Positions 35,901 through 43,964 of a DNA stretch of 64,000 nucleotides are shown here, one piece after another. The stretch covers positions 1-64,000 of the forward strand of contig CAREDV010000002.1 of assembly GCA_948964545.1 (NCBI GenBank), given 5' to 3'. Source of the DNA: an uncultured bacterium. Its GTDB lineage: Bacteria; Cyanobacteriota; Vampirovibrionia; Gastranaerophilales; Gastranaerophilaceae. The notes beneath the pieces were generated by a model. It had not been told where the DNA came from, did not search any database, and worked only from the letters and a program-made list of their open reading frames with translations. Numbering within the stretch: the first letter of the stretch is position 1; the number at the start of each line of letters is the position of its first letter. The translations under genes and the position numbers were made by a program.

Positions 35901-36732
35901 CATATACATTCGGATAATCAGCTTTTCCTTTTATTTCTAGATTTCCTGATGCATTGCCCCAGAAGCCAGTTTGTTTTAAAAGTATCAAATCCATGTCGGG
36001 AGAGAGGTTTGGTATATCAGGAATTAGCGGTAATACATTTTCGACTTTTGAATTATTAACACCGATTTTTAAATCAAGATGTGGTAATTTTGCATCCAGA
36101 TGAGTAATTTTACCTGTTGCAAATGCGCTAATGTTGTCGCCCGTGATTTTTAAATCGTTAATCTCAACTCCGTTATTGATAAAATTGATGTCAGAATTTA
36201 TTTTAACTTTACTGATATCAGCGCTGATATGCTGATGTCCGTCAGGCGTAGTTTCGGTTTTAGCGGTTAACGACATTTTTTTATTTAAGATTTTGTTATC
36301 AAAACTTAAATTGTATTTTTCTATTAAAGCTCTGTGAAGTTTTAAATCAAACGCAGGTGCATTGCTTTCAATTTTGTATTGCCCGAGTTTAAGGGTTTTG
36401 TCTTTATCAAGAATTAAATCTGCGTTAATCTCATCTGCTGTAATATTGTGAATATTAACTTTTTTTAATATTAAAGGTATAAGTCTGATATTGATATCTG
36501 GATTTTTAATTTCAAGTGCTTTAGAATTGTCGTCATTGAGAAGTGAAACGTTCTGTGCAGAAAATTCAATAGAGGGTATCAGACCTGTTTTGATTTGTGG
36601 GTTTTCCAGAGAAATCTTGTAACCCTCAAGTTCAATATTTTCAGGCAGTTTGACAAGTGCGGGTACAGCCCAGTAATAAGCTCCGTACAAAATTGTTAGT
36701 ATTAAAAGTAAAATTTTTATAATCCTGCCCAC
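32998..36732 (-). CDS. AsmA-like envelope protein (bridge-type lipid transport family)
   Basis: 1244 aa with an N-terminal membrane anchor (about 5-22) followed by about 1200 residues of repeating beta strands. The C-terminal region resembles the AsmA-like domain (GNGTFKIADGRMPKLGSLEY... LKDGIADKINVYSSGNDLNM). Proteins of this class (AsmA, TamB, YhdP) form hydrophobic grooves across the periplasm that carry phospholipids to the outer membrane. The start is GTG at 36732, with TATAAT 7 nt upstream and no Shine-Dalgarno. Divergent, with only 40 bp to the next gene. Confidence 0.82.
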   Translation of the reverse strand: MGRIIKILLLILTILYGAYYWAVPALVKLPENIELEGYKISLENPQIKTGLIPSIEFSAQNVSLLNDDNSKALEIKNPDINIRLIPLILKKVNIHNITADEINADLILDKDKTLKLGQYKIESNAPAFDLKLHRALIEKYNLSFDNKILNKKMSLTAKTETTPDGHQHISADISKVKINSDINFINNGVEINDLKITGDNISAFATGKITHLDAKLPHLDLKIGVNNSKVENVLPLIPDIPNLSPDMDLILLKQTGFWGNASGNLEIKGKADYPNVYGNVLIKDAYMVKPIPNAEKAVIKLIFKGDKMDLDVKVPTSPTQTVWVNGPINLDKERTADLRITSTKDVDLKTAQIILNPLHQILHFDLGPVPIMDIKGKGGINLHVIGTRQNPHGWGQFEFKNTSVSFLDINNMVLTNGSGRLDFNNQDTLFQTKTAVLNGKPISIKGTCSLLGILNFDVLSKGQDLSKLLTTIKTSPMLADIQKLLSPIEKVQGNANVKLNLYGQVKDINDVVFNKNIFAKGTIELLSDWIKLKDMPAVKTSGTVNFDNLNADFNLQSAINTSKLNITGKIKDNYGNIKVVSNRFNLGDGIKSLNIAHAKDLSTINSSFIAKYDGKIDNIDLNKLWAKGKIYSNKGAKSSIIINNSDFELKNSTFRLGRINAKFGQMPVLIEGRVTNIAQTPNLNLYINAKPSQDFFDEFFNKKSVYPIKLKGDTNLSTRVSGTLNSLNAKTTLNISENSHLYYMGATIGDIENPVKITVDSTMSGDKLKINNLQYDKIITSQNNKPYANTQLNASGTLQVLNDNNVAFNNFRIKTQTPSDAKIFNIIFRKPFMKQGVFTSDLVLNGTSLNPKILGRMDITSIDIPFFDSTIRDINLNFKPDKIYIKSKGTVLTNEIQLDAQMKNNLISPYIVNTVNVKVADLDINKITDTLRDLEAEATRKPTSHKANPQFDISQLIINSANIEADKIKVRNINADNFTAKLKLDNKTLLDISNFKFDIAQGSVLGSLQHNLSNHRTDLDIHLNNANALIMSEALFDLKGQVYGLVNGDFTLSCSGDTQDDCFKTLAGNGTFKIADGRMPKLGSLEYLLKAGNLFKGGIAGLSINSIIDLVTPLKTGNFESISGDMHLKDGIADKINVYSSGNDLNMYMTGSYNVVTSVADMQILGSLSKNITTVFGKIKNASLNTLFNTIPGVNDQTEKLLMQEEIAKIPNIKDATDIYRIFAVEINGDINGDKYVKSFKWVK

Positions 36733-36739
36733 ATATAAA

Positions 36740-36766
36740 ATTATATCACAAATTCTGTGGTATAAT
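36740..36766. promoter_or_regulatory. Divergent pair of -10 boxes in a 40-bp intergenic region
   Basis: Minus-strand TGATATAAT (TATAAT 36740-36745), 7 nt before the GTG of the AsmA-like gene. Plus-strand TGGTATAAT (TATAAT 36761-36766), 6 nt before the ATG at 36773. The two promoters must overlap, so firing of one may hinder the other. Confidence 0.55.
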
Positions 36767-36772
36767 TAATTT

Positions 36773-38404
36773 ATGGAAAATATAAGAATAGTTGCGCCTG
36801 TAAAAAAGCCTGAAGATATTGAAGTTTTCTCAAAAGCATCCAAATGCAGGGATTTTTATGTTTATTACAAAAAGTTTTTAAACAGCAATTTTGAATATGT
36901 TAACGAGTTTGTCGAAATGGCAAAACGTTCTGGGTGTGCTATTTATATAAATTTTAAACACGATATTACAGAGGAAAATCTGCCTGAGATTAAAAAAATG
37001 TTAAAATTTTTGAAAACAGCAGGCATTGACGGAATTTTTATAAATAGCTTTGCGATTCTTGAAGCGATAAAGGTTTTTAATCTTCCTTTTAAGGTTGTTG
37101 TTGATTCTTATTTTGATATTCATAACCTTGCGGGAATTGATTTTATCAGCAATTTCCACAAAGTTGACGAAATTATTATTACAGAAGAAATTTATTTGAA
37201 AAATATCGCTAAAATTAAACAGTACACTAAACTTCCTCTTGCAATCGACAGTGATAATCTTCCGTTTTGCGCAGAAGATATCAAGAAAATGAAAGCTATT
37301 GACAGGGTTGTAATAAAAGGGAAATTTAACACCTCAGAAGAAATTCTTGATGGAATTGAACTTATTCAAAAAATTCTTGATAAACCTAAATTATTTAAAA
37401 ATCAAAAGTTACCATTTAAACACGTTAGAAAAAGTATTTATCGTACAAATCATTTTCTTGGAGTGGTGGAAAGCGCTGAGGGGCAGGATTTTAAATTCAG
37501 CCGTAATATCAAAAATTTTGAATGGGATATTAAGTCGACCCGTATTAAAAAGGATACAGACTATTCCAAAAAAGATTTGTACAGGATTAATTTGAGGTTG
37601 TCAGAACTTGCACAGCTTAAAGAACTGGAAAAATATATTAAAAAAACAGGAGTAAATCCCGTCTATTCAATTGAATACGGGGAAATTCTCTCAACCTGTG
37701 ACCTTGCTGTGAGCAGTTTTAACGATATTATTATGAAAGTTAAAAAATTCTGTACAAAATACGGAATAAAATTTCAGCTTTCAACGCCTAGAATTCTTAT
37801 TGAACGCGACTTTGACAGGGTGTATGAGTATGTAAAACAAATTTTACTATCAAATCCTGCTCCCGACAGTCTTATTATAAATAATATAGGATATTTTTGG
37901 ACAGCAATTAATGATGCAGAAATCAATCATATTCCGATTGAAATAGGCCAGGGAATTAATCTTTTGAACAGCCTTTCCATAAAATGTCTGAATAACCTGT
38001 CGCAGATTAATACGATTGATTTTACGACGTTTGCGGATTTGAAAACGATTAAAAAGATTAAAAATGACATTCCGAACAAAAAATATACAATTGCGGGTAA
38101 TATCAGAGTCCCGAGTCTGGGTTTGTGCCCTTTAAATAACGACAGTGCGATAATTTCAAGACTTTCTTGTAAAGCACCATGCCACAGAGGAGGGTTTGCG
38201 CTTCACGATCCGTCTTTGGATAAGTTACTGCCGTTTACCTGTGACGGCTTCTGTCGTATGCATATGTTTGAAGATACTATAATGGAACGTTTTGAAAATT
38301 TGGAAGAACTTTCTAAAGCGGGAGTGAATGAGTTTGTATTTGATTTTAGCGCACTGAATGCAAAATTTGTTCCGCTTCTTTTAAACAAGTTTTTTAATTC
38401 ATAA
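36773..38404 (+). CDS. U32 peptidase-like protein, divergent
   Basis: 543 aa. The N-terminal half looks like the TIM-barrel of U32-family proteins (strands ending in KVVVDSYFDIHNL and EIIITEEIYLKNI). The C-terminal third looks like a second, similar barrel ending in a Cys-rich stretch, GLCPLN...LSCKAPCHRGG...CDGFCRMHM. Characterised U32 relatives (UbiU/V, RlhA, TrhP) use four Cys for an iron-sulfur cluster in hydroxylation of quinones or RNA. Leaderless-type promoter. It ends at a terminator. The exact substrate is unknown. Confidence 0.6.
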   Translation: MENIRIVAPVKKPEDIEVFSKASKCRDFYVYYKKFLNSNFEYVNEFVEMAKRSGCAIYINFKHDITEENLPEIKKMLKFLKTAGIDGIFINSFAILEAIKVFNLPFKVVVDSYFDIHNLAGIDFISNFHKVDEIIITEEIYLKNIAKIKQYTKLPLAIDSDNLPFCAEDIKKMKAIDRVVIKGKFNTSEEILDGIELIQKILDKPKLFKNQKLPFKHVRKSIYRTNHFLGVVESAEGQDFKFSRNIKNFEWDIKSTRIKKDTDYSKKDLYRINLRLSELAQLKELEKYIKKTGVNPVYSIEYGEILSTCDLAVSSFNDIIMKVKKFCTKYGIKFQLSTPRILIERDFDRVYEYVKQILLSNPAPDSLIINNIGYFWTAINDAEINHIPIEIGQGINLLNSLSIKCLNNLSQINTIDFTTFADLKTIKKIKNDIPNKKYTIAGNIRVPSLGLCPLNNDSAIISRLSCKAPCHRGGFALHDPSLDKLLPFTCDGFCRMHMFEDTIMERFENLEELSKAGVNEFVFDFSALNAKFVPLLLNKFFNS

Positions 38405-38433
38405 AAAAAGAGAGCCGATTGGCTCTCTTTTTT
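38404..38433. terminator. Bidirectional terminator
   Basis: AAAGAGAGCC-GATT-GGCTCTCTTT with flanking A- and T-runs between convergent genes. Confidence 0.9.
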
Positions 38434-38449
38434 GTTATCTTTATACAGA

Positions 38450-39118
38450 TTATTTTCCATAAAGAACTGCTCTAGCAGCAGGAGAGTTTGGTAATACTGT
38501 TTGGTTGTAGAATTTAACAGGATATACGTCTGTTGGGTTTTCTGCAACACAGTTTTCTGCTGTAGCGTTAGCATTAGAGCAAGAAACAACTTTGTTAGGT
38601 CCTTTAGCTCCGTTTACGTCGATGTAACCATAGCAAATGTTATCAGTTGTACCAGCAGTACCTGATGAACAAGCAGCTGAAGTTGCTGGGAATGTGAATG
38701 TGATACCATCATTGAAGAACAATGTTGTGTTAGCTGCATCTTGAGAAAGTTTAGTAGCTGATGGAACAGCTGCGTCTGTAATTGTATAACCAACACCTGT
38801 TGAAGTAGAACTGTCACCTTTAGTAGTTTTTACTACATTCATACGTGAATTTAAGATACTTGCAACTGTTGGAACACCTGATGCATCTGCTGTTGAACCT
38901 GCAGTACCTGCAACTGTATCAGCAAAACTGCTGTCATCCAATGCAACGTTCAAAGTAACTGCTTGTCCCAATGCTGATAAAGCTTTTTTGTAAGCAGCTT
39001 TGTATTGAGCACCTTGAGTTGAATTCATCAATGTAGGCATAGTCATTGCAGCTACAACCCCGATGATACCTAATGTAATCAACACTTCTGCAAGTGTGAA
39101 GCCGAATCTTTTTGTCAT
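38450..39118 (-). CDS. Prepilin-like protein (major-pilin style leader)
   Basis: 222 aa with a short basic leader MTKRFG|FTLAEVLITLGIIG, the classic type IV prepilin cleavage site with Glu5. The globular part is Ala/Ser/Thr-rich, has Cys residues and the motif DVNGAKGPNKV. AGAAAGGTG precedes the ATG. The 258-bp gap upstream holds its promoter region and a palindrome. The short leader and low-complexity surface make this the best candidate here for a main filament subunit (inference). Confidence 0.87.
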   Translation of the reverse strand: MTKRFGFTLAEVLITLGIIGVVAAMTMPTLMNSTQGAQYKAAYKKALSALGQAVTLNVALDDSSFADTVAGTAGSTADASGVPTVASILNSRMNVVKTTKGDSSTSTGVGYTITDAAVPSATKLSQDAANTTLFFNDGITFTFPATSAACSSGTAGTTDNICYGYIDVNGAKGPNKVVSCSNANATAENCVAENPTDVYPVKFYNQTVLPNSPAARAVLYGK

Positions 39119-39296
39119 AATCTTTTCACCTTTCTTTTGTAAGTCTTTGATCTCTCAATATATTTTATGTCCTAAACTCGAATCTCTTAATACTAAAATG
39201 TGCATAAAACTATCTTGAAAAAATCTTCTCGTATTTTTATTTTATTCTCTTTGTTCAAATTTGTCAAGTATTTTGCATTAAATATTAATTATTTTT

Positions 39297-39318
39297 AACT
39301 AATTCTTAAGAATTAGTT
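39297..39318. promoter_or_regulatory. Perfect 22-bp palindrome upstream of malQ
   Basis: Two 11-bp halves, AACTAATTCTT and AAGAATTAGTT, with no spacer, about 60 bp before the malQ start. The form suits a dimeric repressor site, although it could also be a cruciform. The rest of the 39119-39376 gap shows only AT-rich sequence. Confidence 0.45.
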
Positions 39319-39376
39319 TTGAATTGTTGAAATATTTTTCAGCTCATGTTAACATCTGCATGAAAGAGGGGTAATT

Positions 39377-41254
39377 ATGAATTGTATCTTAGAAAAAAAA
39401 GGTTTGGACGAAAAGGCTAAAAAAATTGTAAGAAAAGCACTTAAAGCTCTCGGCAAAAAAAATATTGCTTTTATTATGCATAATGGAAGTTTTCCATCTG
39501 CTGAAAATCAAAATACTGGTTTTGGCAGTATAAATACTGAGGGCGGTAAAGAATTTATTAAATACGTTTCAGGTTTGTTTGATGCAATTCAGCTTGGGCC
39601 TGCAGGAAAGACTAAAAGTTGTGATTCATCACCTTATACAGGTACTATTTTTTCAGGGAATCCTTTGTTTATTAACCTTAAAGAGTTAACTCAAAAGGAA
39701 TGGGGAAAAATTCTTTCAGAAACTACATATTATGAGATTGTAAGCAGCAATCCAAATAAAGATAAAAATAAAACAGCATATTCATATGCTTATAAGAAAT
39801 ATAATGGAGCTTTGCAAGAAGCTTGGAACAACTTTAAAACAAACCCTGTCAAAAAACTTGAAAAAGAATTTGAAATTTTTAAACGCGAAAATGATTTCTG
39901 GTTAGATAAAGACAGTTTGTATGAAGCTCTTTCAATTGAGCATGGCAACGACTACTGGCCATTGTGGAATTCAGAAACAGACAAAAATCTCTTCAACCCT
40001 CAGTCACATGAAGAAAGAATGCAGTTTGGGGAAAGAATTAAAGAAATTGAAGCTAAATATTCTAATGAAATAGAATTTTATAAATTTGTTCAGTTTATTA
40101 TAAGCAAACAAAACGAAGAAACTCGTAATTTTGCTAAAAAACATGATATAAAAATGATTGCAGACAGACAGGTTGCGTTCTCTGACCGTGATACTTGGGC
40201 TTATCAGTCTTTGTTCTTAAAAGGCTGGTGCTTAGGCTGTCCTCCTGATTACTTCTCAAAAGATGGACAGGCATGGGGTTTCCCTGTTATGGATCCTGAC
40301 AGAATGTATAATGCTGACGGTTCTTTAGATGAAGGCGGAATCCTGTTAAAAAATCTTTATAAGAAAATGTTTAAAGAAAACCCCGGCGGTGTTAGAATTG
40401 ACCACATTGTGGGACTTATTGACCCATGGGTTTATAAAGCAGGCAAAAAACCTAAAATTGAACAGGGCGCAGGCAGATTGTATTCATCTCCCGAACATCC
40501 AGAACTTTCTAAGTATGCAATTGCAAAATTGGAAGATTTGAACGATGAAGTTTCCGCAGATAAAGAAAAACGCGTTAAGACTTTAACAAAAGAGCAAATC
40601 AGAGATTACGGCAGACTTATTGAAAAAATTGTTATTGCTGCAGCTAAAGAAGAAGGTTTGGATAAAGATTCAATAGTCTGTGAGGACTTGGGTACATTAA
40701 CAAATCCTGTTGCATCAGTATTGGAACAATTTGGCTTGCAAGGTATGAAGTTAACTCAGTTTGTTGAAGCTGATAAACCTCAAGACCCTTACAGATGCTG
40801 TAATATTGGTAAAAAATGCTGGGCAATGGTCGGAACTCACGACAATGAACCGATAAAAATGTGGGCTGACCAAAATATTCATACTCACACTGGTTATCTG
40901 CATGCCAAAAACCTTGTAGATGATTTGTTTGCAGAGGTGGAAAACAAAGACGATATCATTGTAAAACTTACTGATGATGCTGAATTTCTTGCACAAACCA
41001 AGCTTGTAGAATTGTTTGCATCAAATGCTGAAAATGTTCAAATTTTCTTTACTGATTATTTCAATGTTTATGATGTTTATAACCGACCTGGAACATCAGG
41101 GGATGCTAACTGGTCATTAAGATTGCCTGATAATTATAAAGAACTTTGTGCAATAAATCTTGCAAATATTTTAAAATTAGCTATAATAGCGAGAGGGCAT
41201 GAATTTGCTGAAAAAAATAAAAAGATAATTGAGCAGTTAGATGAAATTGCTTAA
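39377..41254 (+). CDS. malQ: 4-alpha-glucanotransferase (GH77)
   Basis: Disproportionates maltodextrins in glycogen and starch metabolism. 625 aa. GH77 catalytic residues are seen as VRIDHIVG (Asp342, nucleophile), CEDLGT (Glu436, acid/base) and GTHDNEP (Asp489). The middle holds a longer helical insertion (about 130-240) than short bacterial amylomaltases. GAGGGG precedes the ATG. Possibly controlled through the palindrome upstream. A TPR/NHL gene follows with a start just after its stop. Confidence 0.93.
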   Translation: MNCILEKKGLDEKAKKIVRKALKALGKKNIAFIMHNGSFPSAENQNTGFGSINTEGGKEFIKYVSGLFDAIQLGPAGKTKSCDSSPYTGTIFSGNPLFINLKELTQKEWGKILSETTYYEIVSSNPNKDKNKTAYSYAYKKYNGALQEAWNNFKTNPVKKLEKEFEIFKRENDFWLDKDSLYEALSIEHGNDYWPLWNSETDKNLFNPQSHEERMQFGERIKEIEAKYSNEIEFYKFVQFIISKQNEETRNFAKKHDIKMIADRQVAFSDRDTWAYQSLFLKGWCLGCPPDYFSKDGQAWGFPVMDPDRMYNADGSLDEGGILLKNLYKKMFKENPGGVRIDHIVGLIDPWVYKAGKKPKIEQGAGRLYSSPEHPELSKYAIAKLEDLNDEVSADKEKRVKTLTKEQIRDYGRLIEKIVIAAAKEEGLDKDSIVCEDLGTLTNPVASVLEQFGLQGMKLTQFVEADKPQDPYRCCNIGKKCWAMVGTHDNEPIKMWADQNIHTHTGYLHAKNLVDDLFAEVENKDDIIVKLTDDAEFLAQTKLVELFASNAENVQIFFTDYFNVYDVYNRPGTSGDANWSLRLPDNYKELCAINLANILKLAIIARGHEFAEKNKKIIEQLDEIA

Positions 41255-41270
41255 AAGCGGAGTTTTTGAT

Positions 41271-42122
41271 ATGAAAAAGATTTTAGTTGCATTATTGGTT
41301 ATAGCTTGTACAGGTTTTGCGGTTTTCGCAGAACCTGTCAGCAATGAAGCTAAATTAGAATATAACCGTGGTTACGATTTCTATAAAATAGGGCAGTACG
41401 ACCGTTCGATGGCATCTTTCAGACGTGCTATAGAACTTGATCCTAATTATATTGATGCTTATTACAACCTTGGCTCAATTTTGGAGTATCTGCATCAGGA
41501 CGATGCGGCGCTTAATGTGTTTAAACAGATTATTGTCAGAAAACCTGATGATTATGAAGCTTTGTACAAAGCTGGAAATTTAAGTATTAAGCTTGGTCAA
41601 AATGATAAGGCTAAATCTTATTTGGAATTAATTCCTGCAAACAGTTCTGTTTATTCAAAAGCACAAGCATTGATTTCAACAATTCCTGCACCTGTTGTAA
41701 AAGAACCTGAAGTTGAGGAAGTATTGCCTATTTTAGAGCCTAAAAAGGTTTCAAATGTTAACCATTCAAACGGTATGTATAATAATATTCCAAGTCCGAC
41801 AGGGATTACAACTGATACGCAGGGAAATGTTTATATTGCGTCATTCTCTGATAATATGATTTATAAAGTTACTCCAGACGGCAGACAAATGGTGTTTATC
41901 AAAGACAAAAAAATCGACGGTCCGATTGCTATGGTAAGTGATTTTGCGGGAAATATTTATATTTCCAACTACAACAGCAATAATGTCTTGAAAGTTACGC
42001 CATCTGGATTGATTTCGGTATTAATTAATAATGTTGAAAAACCTTACGGAATGAATATTACAGACGGCATGCTTTTTGTATCATCTCAAGGGTCAAATTC
42101 TGTGTTGAGATATAAGTTATAG
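41271..42122 (+). CDS. Exported TPR and NHL-like beta-propeller protein
   Basis: The start at 41271 is chosen for its GGAG and a proper Sec signal peptide (MKKILVALLVIACTGFAVFA); an ATG at 41241 overlaps malQ. 283 aa: three TPR units (about 25-130), then three NHL/SMP-30-type repeats (ITTDTQGNVYIASFSDNMIY; MVSDFAGNIYISNYNSNNVL). Periplasmic or surface protein of unknown role. It ends head-on against the ABC permease gene. Confidence 0.78.
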   Translation: MKKILVALLVIACTGFAVFAEPVSNEAKLEYNRGYDFYKIGQYDRSMASFRRAIELDPNYIDAYYNLGSILEYLHQDDAALNVFKQIIVRKPDDYEALYKAGNLSIKLGQNDKAKSYLELIPANSSVYSKAQALISTIPAPVVKEPEVEEVLPILEPKKVSNVNHSNGMYNNIPSPTGITTDTQGNVYIASFSDNMIYKVTPDGRQMVFIKDKKIDGPIAMVSDFAGNIYISNYNSNNVLKVTPSGLISVLINNVEKPYGMNITDGMLFVSSQGSNSVLRYKL

Positions 42123-42935
42123 TTACTCCTTAACTCCGCCTTGCAAAATGTCAGAAATAAAGTATTTTTTGCCTAAGAGAAATACTCCGATAACGGGAAT
42201 TGTACAGATTACAGAGCAGGCAAGAAGCTCGCCCCATTGGGTGATTTCTCTGAAACTTCCCTTGTAAATAGCAAGCCCGACGGGAAGTGTGCGCATGCTT
42301 TCTGTATTTGTAACGATTAACGGCCACATAAAGCTGTTCCAGCTTGTGACAAAGGTAAATATAGCAAGTGTTGCAATTGTCGGCAGGGCAAGAGGCAGAG
42401 CAATTTTAAAAAAAGTCTGAAACAAGTTGCATCCGTCTATTCTTGCTGATTCCTCAAGGTCTTTTGGCAATCCCAAGAAGTACTGGCGCATTAAAAATAC
42501 CCCAAAACCGCCGAATAGTGCAGGCAAAATTAATGCTTGATAAGTGTTTATCAAATGTAGTTCCCGCATCAGAAAAAATAGCGGAATAATATTAACCTGT
42601 GGCGGTATAAGCATTGTTATTAATACAATAAGAAATATTGCATTTCTATATTTGAAATTCATTCTTGCAAAGGCATATCCCGCCATTGATGCGAAAATTA
42701 CCTGACCTATTGTTGTAATTACAGCAACAATAAGACTGTTTAAAAAATAAGTGCTTAGTGGAATTTCTTTGAAAACGTTTTTATAATTGGCAAAAGTGAA
42801 ACCATACCCAACATTAGAAAAAATTTCGTTGTTCCCTGCAAAAGACAATCTTACCATTGCAAAAAACGGGTATAACATACTGATTGCAATCAGTATAAGT
42901 GTCAGGTAGCCTAAAAATACTCTTGCTTTTTTCAT
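42123..42935 (-). CDS. Carbohydrate ABC transporter permease (MalG type)
   Basis: 270 aa, six membrane helices, and the EAA loop EESARIDGCNLFQTFFKIALP that docks the ATPase. Sequence style matches MalG/UgpE. It is solitary: no partner permease or binding protein beside it. The MalK-type ATPase at 8.2-9.2 kb is a possible partner (inference). The start has TGATATAAT ending 6 nt upstream and no Shine-Dalgarno. Confidence 0.9.
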   Translation of the reverse strand: MKKARVFLGYLTLILIAISMLYPFFAMVRLSFAGNNEIFSNVGYGFTFANYKNVFKEIPLSTYFLNSLIVAVITTIGQVIFASMAGYAFARMNFKYRNAIFLIVLITMLIPPQVNIIPLFFLMRELHLINTYQALILPALFGGFGVFLMRQYFLGLPKDLEESARIDGCNLFQTFFKIALPLALPTIATLAIFTFVTSWNSFMWPLIVTNTESMRTLPVGLAIYKGSFREITQWGELLACSVICTIPVIGVFLLGKKYFISDILQGGVKE

Positions 42936-42941
42936 AAAACT

Positions 42942-42947
42942 ATTATA
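42942..42947 (-). promoter_or_regulatory. -10 box of the ABC permease (leaderless)
   Basis: TATAAT with TGA before it, then AGTTTT and the ATG. Confidence 0.5.
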
Positions 42948-42974
42948 TCATAAGTGAACGGAAGGAGCTTATTT

Positions 42975-43690
42975 ATGAATAAAATATACAACAGTCAGAA
43001 TTTCGGGGGGGGGGCACTTCTGTAGCTTTCACTCTTGCTGAGGTTTTAATTACTTTGGGTGTAATAGGTGTTGTTGCAGCATTAACTATGCCGTCACTTA
43101 TGGCAAAGCATCATCAAAAACAAATGGAGGCTCAATTTAAAAAAGCGTATTCGGCTTTACAGCAGGCTTTATATTCTATCGATCCTGATATGTATGCAAC
43201 TCTTTCAAGTAATTCCGGCAATACTAATACGGAATTTTTTGCAGATTTGTACGGCAAATATAAAGTTATAAATGATAAAGATGTTTCCAGATTATATTAT
43301 GTTAACCGCAAATGGGATATAAAAACTTATAACAAAAAACAAGGCAGCTATAATCAATGTGCTCAGTTGCCGTCGAGAATTGTTTCTGACGGATCTGCTA
43401 TTGGAGGGATGTATAATTGTTTTGGTAATTGGATTGTTATTGACACTAACGGACCTAAGGGGAAACCTAATGCAATGGGGCATGATATATTTTATTTTTC
43501 ATTATCAAATAAAGGAAAATTAATTCCTATAGGTTCAAAAGCATACGGACATTGGGAAATGAAAGGGGATGCTAATTTTTGTTCAAAAAGTTCAACACAT
43601 GCACAAAACGGTGCCGGTTGTTCCCATTTCGCAGTTGAAAATACCTGTCCTAATGATAGCAGTAAAACGTATTGGGAATGTCTGCCCTAG
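42975..43690 (+). pseudogene. Prepilin-like gene interrupted at a G10 tract (possible phase-variable OFF state)
   Basis: From the ATG at 42975 (AAGGAG upstream) the leader MNKIYNSQNF runs into ten consecutive G (43005-43014) and then a stop at 43023. With 8 or 11 G the frame would join AFTLAEVLITLGVIGVVAAL and continue to 43690, giving about 238 aa with DTNGPKGKPNAMGHD near the C-terminus. The body is intact, with no other stop, so the gene is either switched off by slippage or affected by a homopolymer sequencing error. The residue before the cleavage point would be Ala rather than Gly. Confidence 0.75.
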
Positions 43691-43821
43691 ATAACAAAGT
43701 ATAGCAAAGCGAACATAACACACAATGATAAAGAGCTTAAAACAAACCAAGTGTGCATTACAGGGTGTTGGTACTCCCAGATTTCTTTAATTGTTGTCGC
43801 AGCATTTTCTATTGTTTGCAT
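43687..43821 (-). CDS. Small single-pass membrane protein (44 aa)
   Basis: Minus-strand frame MQTIENAATTIKEIWEYQHP followed by one hydrophobic helix (about 25-44) ending FALLYFVI. GGAGAAGAAAG lies just before the ATG. Its stop codon overlaps that of the prepilin-like gene. Good start signal and a clean helix make it likely real. Family not recognised. Confidence 0.6.
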   Translation of the reverse strand: MQTIENAATTIKEIWEYQHPVMHTWFVLSSLSLCVMFALLYFVI

Positions 43822-43929
43822 CTTTCTTCTCCAAAAAAATTATAGCGAGGACTTTGTCCAATGTGGAAATCTCATTCCTCTTACATTATAATCTTATACT
43901 TTAACCGCAAAATGGCATCACCTAATCGG

Positions 43930-43958
43930 TTGATTATTTCTATCCTTTGGGATAATAT
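43930..43958 (+). promoter_or_regulatory. Promoter of the U32/TrhP-like gene (leaderless)
   Basis: TTGATT, 17 nt, TAATAT, then ACAACT and the ATG at 43965. No Shine-Dalgarno. Confidence 0.5.
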
Positions 43959-43964
43959 ACAACT

